Shown here: positions 50,134 to 61,392 of the stretch, piece after piece | Layout of the letters: each line of letters begins with the position of its first letter | Numbering within the stretch: the stretch's first letter is position 1 | From: DSUN01 sp035527715 | GTDB lineage: Bacteria > Planctomycetota > PUPC01 > DSUN01 | NCBI GenBank assembly: GCA_035527715.1 | Contig: DATKZY010000141.1 | Coordinates: 1-64,000, forward strand | Length of the DNA stretch: 64,000 bases | Direction of reading: 5' to 3' | Notes under the pieces: model-generated | What the model was told of the DNA's origin: nothing | Databases searched by the model: none | The model's input: the letters and a program-made list of their open reading frames with translations, nothing else | Translations under genes and position numbers: made by a program

Positions 50134-51605
50134 TCCTTGCTCCGTCCGTGGGCGTCGAGCACTTTCCTCACGACGTCGCTCGTCGAATGGTAGTTCGAGA
50201 ACGGCGCCCGCTCGATGCGGCCGCCATAGCTCTCCACGATCTCCCAGCCGACGACCTCCTCCTTCCGCTTGTAGTCGCCGCCCTTCACCAGGATGTCGGG
50301 CTGGAGGAGGGCGAGGAGCGGCTGCGGCGTGTCCTCGGAGAACACGGTCACATAGTCCACGTGGTGGACGGCAGAGAGCAGCTCGACCCGCTCGGCTTCA
50401 GAGAGGATGGGGCGGCTGGGGCCCTTGAGGCGGCGAATGGATTCATCGCTGTTCGTCGCCACGATCAGCACGTCGCCCAGGCTCTTGCAGTGCCGCAGCA
50501 ACGAGATGTGATTGGCGTTGAGCAGGTCGAAGCAGCCGTTGGTGAAGACGACGGCTTTGCCTTGCGACTTGAGCTTGGCGACGATGGTGGCCAGCTCGCC
50601 GCGGCTGCGCAGCTTCGTTTCAGCGTGGACGGCTACCTCCAGCTCCGCCTGGATCTCGTGGCGGGTGAGGGGCACGAAGCCGAACTTGGCGACCTCGATG
50701 CCGCCCGCGACGTTGGCGATGGCCACCGCCTCCTCGAAGTCCCCTCCCCCGGCGAGCACGAACCCCAGCACGCTCAGCACCACGTCGCCCGCGCCCGTGA
50801 CGTCGAAGACCTCGTGCGTGCGGGCAGTGACGTGATAGGGCTTCTGCCCTTTGCGATAGAGCGAGATGCCCTCGCGGTCGCGGGTGATGACGCAGGCATC
50901 GAGGCCGAGCCGCCGCAGGAGCAGGCGGCCGACCTTGTCCACCTGGCCCGCCCCATCGGGCAGCCCGGCAGCCAGCGCCGCCTCGAGGCGGTTGGGGCAG
51001 ACGGCGGTCGCGCCCCTATATCGCCTGGCGTCCACGCCACGGGCCGGGTCCACAATGACTGGCTTGCCCGCAGCCTTCGCGGCACGAATCAAGGCGTGAA
51101 GGAGGGGCGGCGTGAGCACCCCCTTGTTGTAGTCGGGCACCAGCACGGCATCCACCCGGCGCACAGCCGCCTCGACGCGCTTCAGCAGCCACGCCTGGGC
51201 GTCCTCGGGGATGGGGTCGGCGACCTCGCGGTCCACGCGGAAGAGCTGCTGCACGCGGGCCACCATGCGGGTTTTCACGGTCGTGGGGCGGTCGGACAGG
51301 CGGAGGACCGCCCTGGCGTCCACACCAAACTCATCGAGCAGGCGCCGGAGCGCCCCGCCGTCGGCGTCGTCGCCGACGACGCCTGCGCACTCCACCCTGG
51401 CATCCAGGGCCGCCAGCGCAGCGGCCACACGGAAGGCGCCGCCGGGGCGGTCCTCCTCCTCGGCGACTCGCAGGACGGGGATGGGCGCCTCGGGCGAGAT
51501 GCGGTCCACGGCACCCCACACGTAGCGATCAAGCATCAGGTCGCCCACGACCAGGATGCGCGGCCGCCCGATGGCGGCGAACTTGCCGGCAAGCTCGGGG
51601 TTCAC
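50130..51605 (-). CDS. hldE: Bifunctional heptose-7-phosphate kinase / heptose-1-phosphate adenylyltransferase
   Basis: HldE phosphorylates D-glycero-D-manno-heptose 7-phosphate at C1 and later adenylylates heptose 1-phosphate. The 491-residue protein has an N-terminal ribokinase-like domain (ILVVGDLMLDRYVWGAVDRISPEAPIPVL, and the DVTGAGDVVLSVL anion hole with catalytic Asp). The C-terminal nucleotidyltransferase domain (VVFTNGCFDLLNANHISLL, LKGPSRPILSEAERVELL, LVKGGDY) follows. The HxGH motif expected after FDLL reads NANH, lacking the first His and the Gly. GTG at 51605 overlaps the lpxL stop (GTGA). Confidence 0.9.
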   Translation of the reverse strand: MNPELAGKFAAIGRPRILVVGDLMLDRYVWGAVDRISPEAPIPVLRVAEEEDRPGGAFRVAAALAALDARVECAGVVGDDADGGALRRLLDEFGVDARAVLRLSDRPTTVKTRMVARVQQLFRVDREVADPIPEDAQAWLLKRVEAAVRRVDAVLVPDYNKGVLTPPLLHALIRAAKAAGKPVIVDPARGVDARRYRGATAVCPNRLEAALAAGLPDGAGQVDKVGRLLLRRLGLDACVITRDREGISLYRKGQKPYHVTARTHEVFDVTGAGDVVLSVLGFVLAGGGDFEEAVAIANVAGGIEVAKFGFVPLTRHEIQAELEVAVHAETKLRSRGELATIVAKLKSQGKAVVFTNGCFDLLNANHISLLRHCKSLGDVLIVATNSDESIRRLKGPSRPILSEAERVELLSAVHHVDYVTVFSEDTPQPLLALLQPDILVKGGDYKRKEEVVGWEIVESYGGRIERAPFSNYHSTSDVVRKVLDAHGRSKE

Positions 51606-52576
51606 TCGACTTCGCTCCCTTCCGCAGAGTCCTCCGCGCCTTCGTCCTCGCGCCTGCCGGCCGCCGGCAGTTCCTCGGGCGGCCGCTTCCGCCAGCGCGA
51701 GTGCAGCCAGAACCACTGGTCGGGATGCTGCCGCACGAAGCCCTCGATCCGCTTCGTGAACAACGCCGTGTTGGCCACCACGTCGGCCCGGTAGTCCCCC
51801 GTGCGGATCAGCTCGAACGGCGGGTCGCAGTGGAAGCAGTGCCGCAGTTCGTGGCCGATCCGATAGGTGTAGCCGGCCAGGACGGGCACGTCGTGCTTCA
51901 GGGCCAGGCTCGCCGGGCTGGGCACGGTGGAGGCGAGCTTGCCGAAGAAGGGGACGAATACGCCGCCCGCCCGCTGGTTCTGATCGATCAGCATAGCCAC
52001 GCAGCCGCCGGCGCGCAAGTGGTTGAGCACCTTGCGGAGCGCCCCCTCGCGGCCCGCGACCTGGAGCCCCCCCCCCTCGCGAAACCGCCGCGCGCGCTCC
52101 TCGATCAGCGGGTTCGACTGCGTTCGCGCCACGACCAGTGCTCCGCCGGCCGCGTGGGCGAGGACCCGGCCCGCCAGCTCCCAGTTGCCGAAGTGCCCGG
52201 TGACCATGATGGCGCCCTTGCCCTTCGCCAGGGCCGCCTTCAGGTGTTCCTCGCCCTCGATGACCGAGAAGTCCTCCAGCGTCATGCGCTTCAGGATCTT
52301 CGGCAGCATCAGGTCTTCGACGAAGTTCGTGCACACGTTGCGGTAAACCCGCCGCACCAGGTCGCTCGCCTCCTGGGGGCTGAGGCCCAGCGCCCAGGCG
52401 GCGTTCGCCTCGGCCACGCGGCGATGCCAACGGTCGGCCAGCCGCGTGAGCCTGCCGAGGAACCTTCCCAGCCGCAAGTGCCAGCCGATCGGCAGCAGGC
52501 GCACGAGTCGCTCGACCCCCACCATGTAGAGGTACTCGGCAATGACGCGCACCCGATTGCGCCGCTTCGTGGCCAC
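51602..52576 (-). CDS. LpxL/HtrB family lipid A acyltransferase
   Basis: A 324-residue membrane-associated acyltransferase that adds secondary acyl chains to lipid A. Visible are an N-terminal hydrophobic region (ERLVRLLPIGWHLRLGRFLGRL), the catalytic His and Glu in MVTGHFGNWELAGRVL, the VARTQSNPLIEERARRFR substrate segment, CVAMLIDQNQRAGGVFVPFFGKLASTVPSPASLAL, and HPDQWFWLHSRWRKRPPEE. The C-terminal tail is Glu-rich. It lies between lpxK and hldE in the LPS operon. Confidence 0.92.
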   Translation of the reverse strand: MATKRRNRVRVIAEYLYMVGVERLVRLLPIGWHLRLGRFLGRLTRLADRWHRRVAEANAAWALGLSPQEASDLVRRVYRNVCTNFVEDLMLPKILKRMTLEDFSVIEGEEHLKAALAKGKGAIMVTGHFGNWELAGRVLAHAAGGALVVARTQSNPLIEERARRFREGGGLQVAGREGALRKVLNHLRAGGCVAMLIDQNQRAGGVFVPFFGKLASTVPSPASLALKHDVPVLAGYTYRIGHELRHCFHCDPPFELIRTGDYRADVVANTALFTKRIEGFVRQHPDQWFWLHSRWRKRPPEELPAAGRREDEGAEDSAEGSEVE

Positions 52577-52605
52577 CCGAACAACCGCCTTTCGTGCTCC
52601 ACTCC

Positions 52606-53691
52606 TCAGCGCTTCACCACGCGGTCCAGGGCGGCTTGCAGCAAGTCCTCTCCTCGCGTCACCACAAGCTCAACGGCCAGCGCATGCAGCGGCGGCCCGG
52701 TGTCCGGGAACGCGTGGATCTTCACCGCGTCCTTCTCCGTCGTCACCACGGCCTCCGCTCCGGCTTCCGCCGCCCGACGGGCGAGAGCCGCCAGATCCTC
52801 CCCGCTGTACCAGTGGTGGTCGCGGAACGGCTCGTGGCGGAGCACCTGCGCGCCAAGCGCCTCGAGCGTCCTGGGGAACGCCGCGGGGTTTCCCAACGCG
52901 CTGAAGGCGAACACCTTCCGCCCGTGGACCCAAGACAGCGGGCGGGTCCCGGTCGTCCCGTGACAGCAGAAGTGGACTGGGCGGTGGACCGACTCGACCA
53001 CGGGCCGTCCCGGGCACCAGCGGCGGACCTGTCTCTCCACGTCCTGCACCTGGCCCTTGGCCGCAAGGTCACAGCGCGTCAGCACCACGATATCTGCCCG
53101 CCGCAGGCCGCTCAGCGGCTCGCGCAGGAGACCTCGTGGCAGCAGATGCCCGTAGCCGAAGGGCAGCAAGGTGTCCACCGCCACGATATCGAGGTCGCGC
53201 CCCAGCGCGAGGTGCTGGAAGCCGTCGTCGAGCACGAGGCATTCGGCCCCATGCTCGGCGATGGCCCGAAGCCCTCCGGCGTAGCGGCTCCCGTCCACCA
53301 CGTGAGGCACGCCGGGCACCTGGCGGCGGAAGAGCAGCATCTCGTCGCTCTCGCCAGCGTTCGCAGTGCCCCCTTCAGGCGGTACTCTCTTCTCGCCGTA
53401 GCCGCGGCTCAGGATGGCGGCCCGCACCCCGCGGCCCACGAGCCAGCGCGCGATCCACACCACCAGCGGCGTCTTCCCCGTGCCGCCGGTCGTGATGTTC
53501 CCGACGCTGATCACCCGCGCGTCGAGCTCGCGGCACGCCAGGAGGCCCCAGTGGTAGAGCGCCAGCCGGGTGCTGCACGCAGCCCAATAGGGCGCCGAGA
53601 GGACGCTCAGCGAGGCCCGTACGGCGGCGGCGAGCGGCCCTCGCCGCTCGCCGCTGATGTACCCGAAAAACCGCGCCAGAGAACTTGCCAT
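52606..53691 (-). CDS. lpxK: Tetraacyldisaccharide 4'-kinase
   Basis: LpxK phosphorylates the lipid A disaccharide at the 4' position at the inner membrane. The 361-residue protein has an N-terminal amphipathic/hydrophobic segment (RASLSVLSAPYWAACSTRLALYHWG), Walker A ISVGNITTGGTGKTPLVVWIA, AILSRGYGEK, GDEMLLF-type SDEMLLFRR, CLVLDDGFQHLALGRDLDIV and VVTTEKDAVKI. ATG at 53691 has GAGG 6 bp upstream; an ATG seven codons earlier is possible. It is the first gene of the LPS operon, from the promoter at 53711-53739. Confidence 0.93.
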   Translation of the reverse strand: MASSLARFFGYISGERRGPLAAAVRASLSVLSAPYWAACSTRLALYHWGLLACRELDARVISVGNITTGGTGKTPLVVWIARWLVGRGVRAAILSRGYGEKRVPPEGGTANAGESDEMLLFRRQVPGVPHVVDGSRYAGGLRAIAEHGAECLVLDDGFQHLALGRDLDIVAVDTLLPFGYGHLLPRGLLREPLSGLRRADIVVLTRCDLAAKGQVQDVERQVRRWCPGRPVVESVHRPVHFCCHGTTGTRPLSWVHGRKVFAFSALGNPAAFPRTLEALGAQVLRHEPFRDHHWYSGEDLAALARRAAEAGAEAVVTTEKDAVKIHAFPDTGPPLHALAVELVVTRGEDLLQAALDRVVKR

Positions 53692-53710
53692 GCTTTCCCT
53701 CAGCACCTGC

Positions 53711-53739
53711 ATTCTAGCAGAGCCGCGCTTGAGAGTCAA
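53711..53739 (-). promoter_or_regulatory. Sigma70-type promoter of the LPS operon
   Basis: On the minus strand TTGACT (53734-53739), 17-bp spacer, TAGAAT (53711-53716), about 20 bp before ATG at 53691, so the leader is short. Confidence 0.6.
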
Positions 53740-54020
53740 AGGCCGCGTGACACGCGAATCGGGCTCCACGTTCAGGGCATGCAAACCAGCATGCGCGGCG
53801 CAGTACCGCTGCCAGATGGCAGCGCCTGGCGGCGCCGGACCCGGCATGTTGATTCCTGGCACACGACGTTGACGATGGGCAACATGGCACAAGTCGCTGT
53901 CAGGCAAGAAGATAGAGCGAGAAGGTGGCCACGGATGCACCAGCCGTGTTGCCAAGCGTCAACATCCGCCCAAAAGCACGCCCGGGGACACAGCCCCATG
54001 GGCCGTTGGCTGGAGACGTA

Positions 54021-54041
54021 ACTCATTGGCGTGCAATGAGT
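54021..54041. promoter_or_regulatory. Inverted repeat upstream of the PEP-CTERM gene
   Basis: ACTCATTG (54021-54028) and CAATGAGT (54034-54041) form a perfect 8-bp palindrome with a 5-bp spacer, about 90 bp before the ATG at 54130. This is a plausible operator. I see no gene in 53740-54129. Confidence 0.4.
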
Positions 54042-54129
54042 AACGCGGGCGCGGAAGCCATGCTCGGAGTCTGCCATGGCTGGCACGCCGTTTGCTGAGG
54101 TTAACAGCTAGGTAGGAAGAGGAGGTCGG

Positions 54130-55551
54130 ATGAAGCTGCGCTTGGGCATTGCGCTCGCCGCTCTGGTGGTCGTGGCAACGGCCGGCTTGGGGGCACCCAT
54201 CGTCTACTTCGGCACGCTCGCGTCGTTCGGCGGGCCGGGCGAACTCGACCTCACGGGCACCTTCTCCTGCTCGTGGAACCCGGCAGGCCCGACGACTCCG
54301 GTGGGCGGGTTGACCTTCGTGAATGACGCCGGGGCAACGTACCAGGGCATAACCTACTGGTCACAAAACACAACCTACCCATGGGGGACGAAGCCTGAAT
54401 ACGGAAGCACGCAGGACGCGAACAACCTGGAAACCGTGATGTATGGCATCCGCTGGTCCGCGAGCCCCAACTCGGTCAACGTCACACTGCCAACGTACGC
54501 CGGGCGTCAACACAAGCTCCAACTCATTTTCTCCGAGAACTACTGGGCCGCTCCAGGCCGGCGGACCTTCGACATCAATGTCGGTGGCTCCCTGGCCGTA
54601 GATGAGTTCGACACCCTGGCTGTTACCGGGGGCTGGAGCGGCCAACCCACTCGCGGGGCAGTCTACACCTACTCGTTTGTGCCTGCCGCCGGGACCGTAG
54701 CCATAAGCCTGACCCCAGGGACCACTGCTTCCGACAAGAACCCAATCCTCAACGCCCTCACACTGGAGGTGACTATCCCCACCTCGCCCGGGGGGTACTC
54801 CGCACGGGTGCTGTCGGCGAGCCCGCACATCTACCTCCGCCTCGACGAGGACCCCGGGGTGACGAGGGCGCTCGACTTCGCTGTGCAGGACGGCATCCAG
54901 CCCGGTACGTACTCGAACAGCCCCACCCTCGGCGTCGCCGGGATCCCCGGCACCGTCGCTGACCCCGACACCGCCGCGCGCTTCAACGGCACCAATCAGT
55001 CGGTCCTCATCCTCGATGCGCCCGACCCGACCGCCTACACACTGGAGGCCTGGGCAATGCTCGAGAGCACGGCCAACCAGAGCCTCATCGTGCGCACAGA
55101 TGGCGCCGGGCCGGCCGCCAACTGGTCCCACCAGCTCAGGGTCAACAGCGGCACGTTCGAGCACTACCTTCACGACGGCGCAGTGCGCTCCGTGCTCGGC
55201 ACCACCGTAGTGCAGCCAGGCGTATGGTACTATGTCGTGGGGACCGCCACGAACGGCGGCCAGATGAACCTCTACGTGAACGGCCAGAGCGAGGGAACGC
55301 CTGTCTCGATCGGGAACCTGTGGACCGGTGGAGACCGCTGGATGCTCGGCTCGAACTCAGGCCAATCGATGGGCTACTTCCTCGGCACGCTGGATGAGGT
55401 GGCGATCTACAGCAGCGTGCTCAGTCAGTCGGAGATTGCCGAGCACTATCGGCTTGGGAGCAGCCTCGTGCCCGAGCCGGCCACGTTCGGGCTGGTGGCG
55501 CTTGGCGCGCTCGCCGTAGCCCGTCGCCGGCGCCGCCGCCGAGCCGCTTGA
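54130..55551 (+). CDS. PEP-CTERM surface protein with malectin-like and LamG domains
   Basis: A 473-residue exported protein. A signal peptide (MKLRLGIALAALVVVATAGLGA) is followed by a malectin/galactose-binding-like domain at about residues 20-215 (HKLQLIFSENYWAAPGRRTFDINVGG). A LamG concanavalin-like domain follows at about 235-440 (YTLEAWAMLESTANQSLIVRTDG, GQMNLYVNGQSEG, GTLDEVAIYSSVLSQSEI). The C-terminus VPEPATFGLVALGALAVARRRRRRR is a PEP-CTERM sorting signal: the VPEP motif, a transmembrane segment and an Arg cluster. It should be processed by an exosortase encoded elsewhere. GAGGAGG precedes the ATG. Confidence 0.9.
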   Translation: MKLRLGIALAALVVVATAGLGAPIVYFGTLASFGGPGELDLTGTFSCSWNPAGPTTPVGGLTFVNDAGATYQGITYWSQNTTYPWGTKPEYGSTQDANNLETVMYGIRWSASPNSVNVTLPTYAGRQHKLQLIFSENYWAAPGRRTFDINVGGSLAVDEFDTLAVTGGWSGQPTRGAVYTYSFVPAAGTVAISLTPGTTASDKNPILNALTLEVTIPTSPGGYSARVLSASPHIYLRLDEDPGVTRALDFAVQDGIQPGTYSNSPTLGVAGIPGTVADPDTAARFNGTNQSVLILDAPDPTAYTLEAWAMLESTANQSLIVRTDGAGPAANWSHQLRVNSGTFEHYLHDGAVRSVLGTTVVQPGVWYYVVGTATNGGQMNLYVNGQSEGTPVSIGNLWTGGDRWMLGSNSGQSMGYFLGTLDEVAIYSSVLSQSEIAEHYRLGSSLVPEPATFGLVALGALAVARRRRRRRAA

Positions 55552-55576
55552 CTTTCCCCGCCTGCAATCCTATACT
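55548..55576 (+). promoter_or_regulatory. Sigma70-type promoter of hisS-aspS
   Basis: TTGACT (55548-55553), 17-bp spacer, TATACT (55571-55576). The -35 box overlaps the stop codon of the PEP-CTERM gene; the -10 box is 77 bp before the hisS ATG. Confidence 0.65.
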
Positions 55577-55652
55577 TTGCGTTGAGGGAAAGGGCGAGGC
55601 TTCGCCGGGGCCTGCGCCCTCTTTTCGTGTTGGCCCGCGTGTGAGTGCGCAT

Positions 55653-56937
<1,285 letters not shown>

Positions 56938-56942
<5 letters not shown>

Positions 56943-57021
56943 CCCGTGACGCGTGACGCGTGACAGGAGCGTGGGCAACGGCGCTCTCTCTGGTCACGAA
57001 TCACGCGTCACGGGTCACGCG
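56938..57021. repeat. Palindrome with 7-bp tandem arms (CGTGACG type)
   Basis: The left arm has about four cgtgacg-type units (56938-56964) and the right arm the inverted units (56992-57021), around a short spacer. It lies between hisS and aspS and contains the hisS stop. It is the same unit as the single arm at 1606-1630. Confidence 0.8.
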
Positions 57022-57073
57022 TCCGCGGCGCCTCCAGAACACACCGTTGCACCTTACAGAAGGGCTTGTCCCG

Positions 57074-58840
<1,767 letters not shown>

Positions 58841-58931
58841 GGGGATGGGACACATGGGAGGGATGGGGTATATGGGACCCGCTCCGCTCCCCGTCCCATG
58901 GGTCCCATAGGTCCCATTCGTCCCATCGCCC
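58841..58931. repeat. Palindrome with 9-bp tandem arms (ATGGGACC type)
   Basis: The left arm (58841-58880) holds about four atgggaccn units; the right arm (58892-58928) holds four inverted gtcccatn units. It follows aspS directly. The single-arm copy is at 25119-25155. Confidence 0.8.
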
Positions 58932-58949
58932 TTCCAGCGCGTCGGCTAG

Positions 58950-59075
58950 ATGGCTTGCCACGATTCCCGGTCGTTGTGGGCGGGGCCTCCGTGCCGCGCG
59001 GGGCAGAGACGCCCCGCCCACAGGATTGGCCCTCAACGGGTGCTCCCGCTTCGACCGGGAATCGTGGCAAGCCAT
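58950..59075. mobile_element. MITE-like element with perfect 24-bp terminal inverted repeats
   Basis: A 24-bp sequence at 58950-58973 (starting atggcttgccacgattcc) is repeated exactly in reverse complement at 59052-59075. Nested inside are perfect 12-bp arms TGTGGGCGGGGC/GCCCCGCCCACA (58975-58986, 59011-59022). The element is 126 bp, non-coding, and ends directly at the stop of the neighbouring gene. Perfect arms suggest recent activity or selection for the fold. Confidence 0.7.
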
Positions 59076-59915
59076 TCAGGCATTGTCCGTTGTGACGGCG
59101 GGCGGGATCGGCCCATCGAACCCGGGCCGCTCGAAGGCACGGGCGTTGGGGAACGCCGCCTCGAAGCGCTTCCGCAGGCGGCCGAGGTGGACGAGGATGC
59201 TCAGGATGGAGTCCGACTTGGCCGGCAGATAGCGCCGCAGCACGCCCCACGCCTCGATCGAGCGGTCAATCCCCAGAAGCGACACCTTCGCCGAGCCGTC
59301 GCAGTCGCGCGGGAACGGCGTCCCATCGTCATCCAGGATGTCCTCGCTGTCCGCGCCGTGGAGGGCGCGCATGAACTTCACGTGAATCAGCACCTGGTAC
59401 CAGCCGATGACCTCGATGGCGTCCTGGACCAGGGCGGCCTCCTCCTCGGGGTCCTCGCCGGGCAGTTGCATGAGGAAGGCGCGGTTGAGCTGGCGCTCCT
59501 CCTCCTCGAAGAGCGCCTTGTTCTCCTCGAACCACTTGTCGGTCATCTTCACGTACTTCCAGGCGGCCTTGGAGGCGGGGTGGTTCTCGGCCTTGCGGCG
59601 CTTGCGTTCCTCCTGCTCGATGTACTCGGCCATTTCCTCCTCGGAGATCTCGGGGTCGATCCCCTGCTCCGCCGCGTCCTCGCGGATCATCTCGATGGTC
59701 TGCTGGAAGACGCCGTGGAGGTTGTCCCAGAATGCCTCGCTCTCGACGTCGTGGCCGGCGGGGTCGCGCCGCTCGGCCTCCTCTTCCTCCTGCATCGCCG
59801 CGCTGATGCAGCGCGATGTGAACTCGCACCGCTCGCACCACCGGTCGCAGTAGTTGTGGATGCCCGAGATGAACCTCGGGTCGCCGGCCATGTCCTTCAG
59901 CCTGTCGAAATCCAA
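59076..59915 (-). CDS. Conserved hypothetical protein with N-terminal Cys cluster
   Basis: A 279-residue cytoplasmic protein. Residues 20-40 read GIHNYCDRWCERCEFTSRCISAAM, with four Cys spaced C-x3-C-x2-C-x6-C, suggesting a metal or Fe-S site. The middle is highly charged and helical (EISEEEMAEYIEQEERKRRKAE, WFEENKALFEEEERQLNRAF). The C-terminal part (GIDRSIEAWGVLRRYLPAKSDSILSILVHLGRLRKRFEAAFP) is also helical. I recall similar YCDRWCERCPFT proteins in Bacteroidota and PVC bacteria, but no function. Its stop abuts the MITE-like element. Confidence 0.75.
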   Translation of the reverse strand: MDFDRLKDMAGDPRFISGIHNYCDRWCERCEFTSRCISAAMQEEEEAERRDPAGHDVESEAFWDNLHGVFQQTIEMIREDAAEQGIDPEISEEEMAEYIEQEERKRRKAENHPASKAAWKYVKMTDKWFEENKALFEEEERQLNRAFLMQLPGEDPEEEAALVQDAIEVIGWYQVLIHVKFMRALHGADSEDILDDDGTPFPRDCDGSAKVSLLGIDRSIEAWGVLRRYLPAKSDSILSILVHLGRLRKRFEAAFPNARAFERPGFDGPIPPAVTTDNA

Positions 59916-59931
59916 GGGGCAGCTCCCGGGG

Positions 59932-60025
59932 AATCCGTAATGCGTAATCCGTAACCAGAGAGGAGCAGAGGAGACCCTGCACCTGGCTCTTCTCCAGTTA
60001 CGGATTGCGAATTACGGATTACGGA
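59932..60025. repeat. Palindrome with 7-bp tandem arms (AATCCGT type)
   Basis: The left arm (59932-59956) holds about three aatccgt units; the right arm (59998-60025) holds four inverted units. The spacer is 41 bp. It lies just upstream of the Cys-cluster gene. Confidence 0.8.
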
Positions 60026-60040
60026 ATGGTGAACATGATT

Positions 60041-60073
60041 CGCGCCCGGAGCCACGACGGCGCTCCGGGCGCG
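60041..60073. terminator. Hairpin downstream of the Gfo/Idh gene
   Basis: Perfect 12-bp arms CGCGCCCGGAGC (60041-60052) and GCTCCGGGCGCG (60062-60073) with a 9-bp loop, 33 bp after the oxidoreductase stop in its direction of transcription. There is no T-run, so it is a weak or factor-dependent terminator. Confidence 0.45.
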
Positions 60074-60106
60074 GACAGTTGACTTCCGCGTGCAAGTGTG
60101 CACGCC

Positions 60107-61282
60107 CTACATCTTGACGGGCCGCGAATTGGCCTTAGCGCTCTTCACGGCGGCTTCGATGAACTTCATGTGCTTCACGCCGTCGTGGACGCAGGCGTAG
60201 CGCGTGCCGTCGCACTTGAAGGGCTTGCCGTCGTTGTAGAGGCGGACGTCCTTCTCGAACTCGCGGTGGAGCCGTGCGAAGGCGTCGTGGAACGCCTCGA
60301 CGTGGCCGCTGGGAATGGTCGTCTCGGCGAGCAGGCCGGCCGGCACCTCGCCCAGGAAGTCGTCCTGCGCGGGGACCGCGGCGCGCCAGTAGAGGCGCTC
60401 GACGCCGCTGGGCAGGCGCAGGGTGACCAGCTCGGCGTCCTCCTGGCGCCACACGAGGCTGCCCTTCTCGCAGTTGACCTCGATGCCCAGGTCGTTCTTG
60501 TGGCCGATGGCGATCTGGCTGGCGCGGACCATCGCCTTCCCGCCGTTCGACAGCTCGCAGTAGGTGGTGAAGTGGTCGTCGAGCTGGCGGCCCTTGAGGA
60601 AGGTCTCGACAATGCCGCGGACGCTGACGACCTCGAGGCCGGTGACGAAGCGGAGCTGCATGAAGGCGTGGGTGCCGATGTCGCCGCCGCAGCAGCTCGC
60701 GCCCGCCATCTTGGGGTTGGTGCGCCACGAGGCCTGCTGCTGGCCGGTCGTCTCGAGCCGCGTGGCAAGCCAGCCCTGGAGGTAATAGCTGTCCGCCCAC
60801 CGCACCTTGCCCAGCTTGCCGCTCGTGATGATCCAGCGGCTGAACCAGCTCGACCAGTGGCCAAGGTAGGTGTGGGAGATGCCGAAGGGCACCTTGTACT
60901 TCTCGACGGCGGCGGCGAGCTGCACGGCCTGCTTCGCCGTGATCGTGAGCGGCTTCTCGCAGAAGACGGGGATGCCGGCCTTGAGGAGCTTCATCGCGGG
61001 GTCGAAGTGCACGAAGTTGGGCGTGACGATCAGCGCGTAGTCAATCCGCTCGCCGAGGGGGAGCTTCTTCTGCTCGTCAATCATCTCGTCGTAGCTGGCG
61101 TAGCCCTTGATGGGATAGGGCCAGTCGGCCGCGAACTTCATCGCGAGGTCGGGCTTCTCGTGCAGCGCGCCGCACACCACGCGGCGGGTGCCGTCGAAGT
61201 GAATCGCCTTCTGATGGGGATTCACGATGAACGCGCCGCCCCCGCCGCCGACCAGACCCACGTTCAGCACTCGCTTCGCCAT
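60107..61282 (-). CDS. Gfo/Idh/MocA family oxidoreductase
   Basis: A 391-residue NAD(P)-dependent sugar or inositol dehydrogenase-like protein. It has an N-terminal Rossmann fold (VLNVGLVGGGGGAFIVNPHQKAI), YALIVTPNFVHFDPAMKLLKAG, the EKP motif in VFCEKPLTITAKQ, and the catalytic-type GGGDIGTHAF equivalent CCGGDIGTHAFMQLRF (Asp-x3-His). The substrate is unknown. ATG at 61282 has AAGGAG 7 bp upstream; the ATG five codons earlier precedes that site. It is transcribed from the promoter at 61337-61364. Confidence 0.92.
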   Translation of the reverse strand: MAKRVLNVGLVGGGGGAFIVNPHQKAIHFDGTRRVVCGALHEKPDLAMKFAADWPYPIKGYASYDEMIDEQKKLPLGERIDYALIVTPNFVHFDPAMKLLKAGIPVFCEKPLTITAKQAVQLAAAVEKYKVPFGISHTYLGHWSSWFSRWIITSGKLGKVRWADSYYLQGWLATRLETTGQQQASWRTNPKMAGASCCGGDIGTHAFMQLRFVTGLEVVSVRGIVETFLKGRQLDDHFTTYCELSNGGKAMVRASQIAIGHKNDLGIEVNCEKGSLVWRQEDAELVTLRLPSGVERLYWRAAVPAQDDFLGEVPAGLLAETTIPSGHVEAFHDAFARLHREFEKDVRLYNDGKPFKCDGTRYACVHDGVKHMKFIEAAVKSAKANSRPVKM

Positions 61283-61336
61283 TGCTCGCTCCTTCACCAG
61301 AAACCCAGGAAAGGGACTCCCCGCCTCGTTCCGGCG

Positions 61337-61364
61337 ATTATACCGAGCGGCGGGCCTTTGTCAA
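61337..61364 (-). promoter_or_regulatory. Sigma70-type promoter of the Gfo/Idh gene
   Basis: On the minus strand perfect TTGACA (61359-61364), 16-bp spacer, perfect TATAAT (61337-61342), about 55 bp before ATG at 61282. Confidence 0.7.
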
Positions 61365-61392
61365 CCGCGCAATCCCTCTGGTCACCCGGGCC

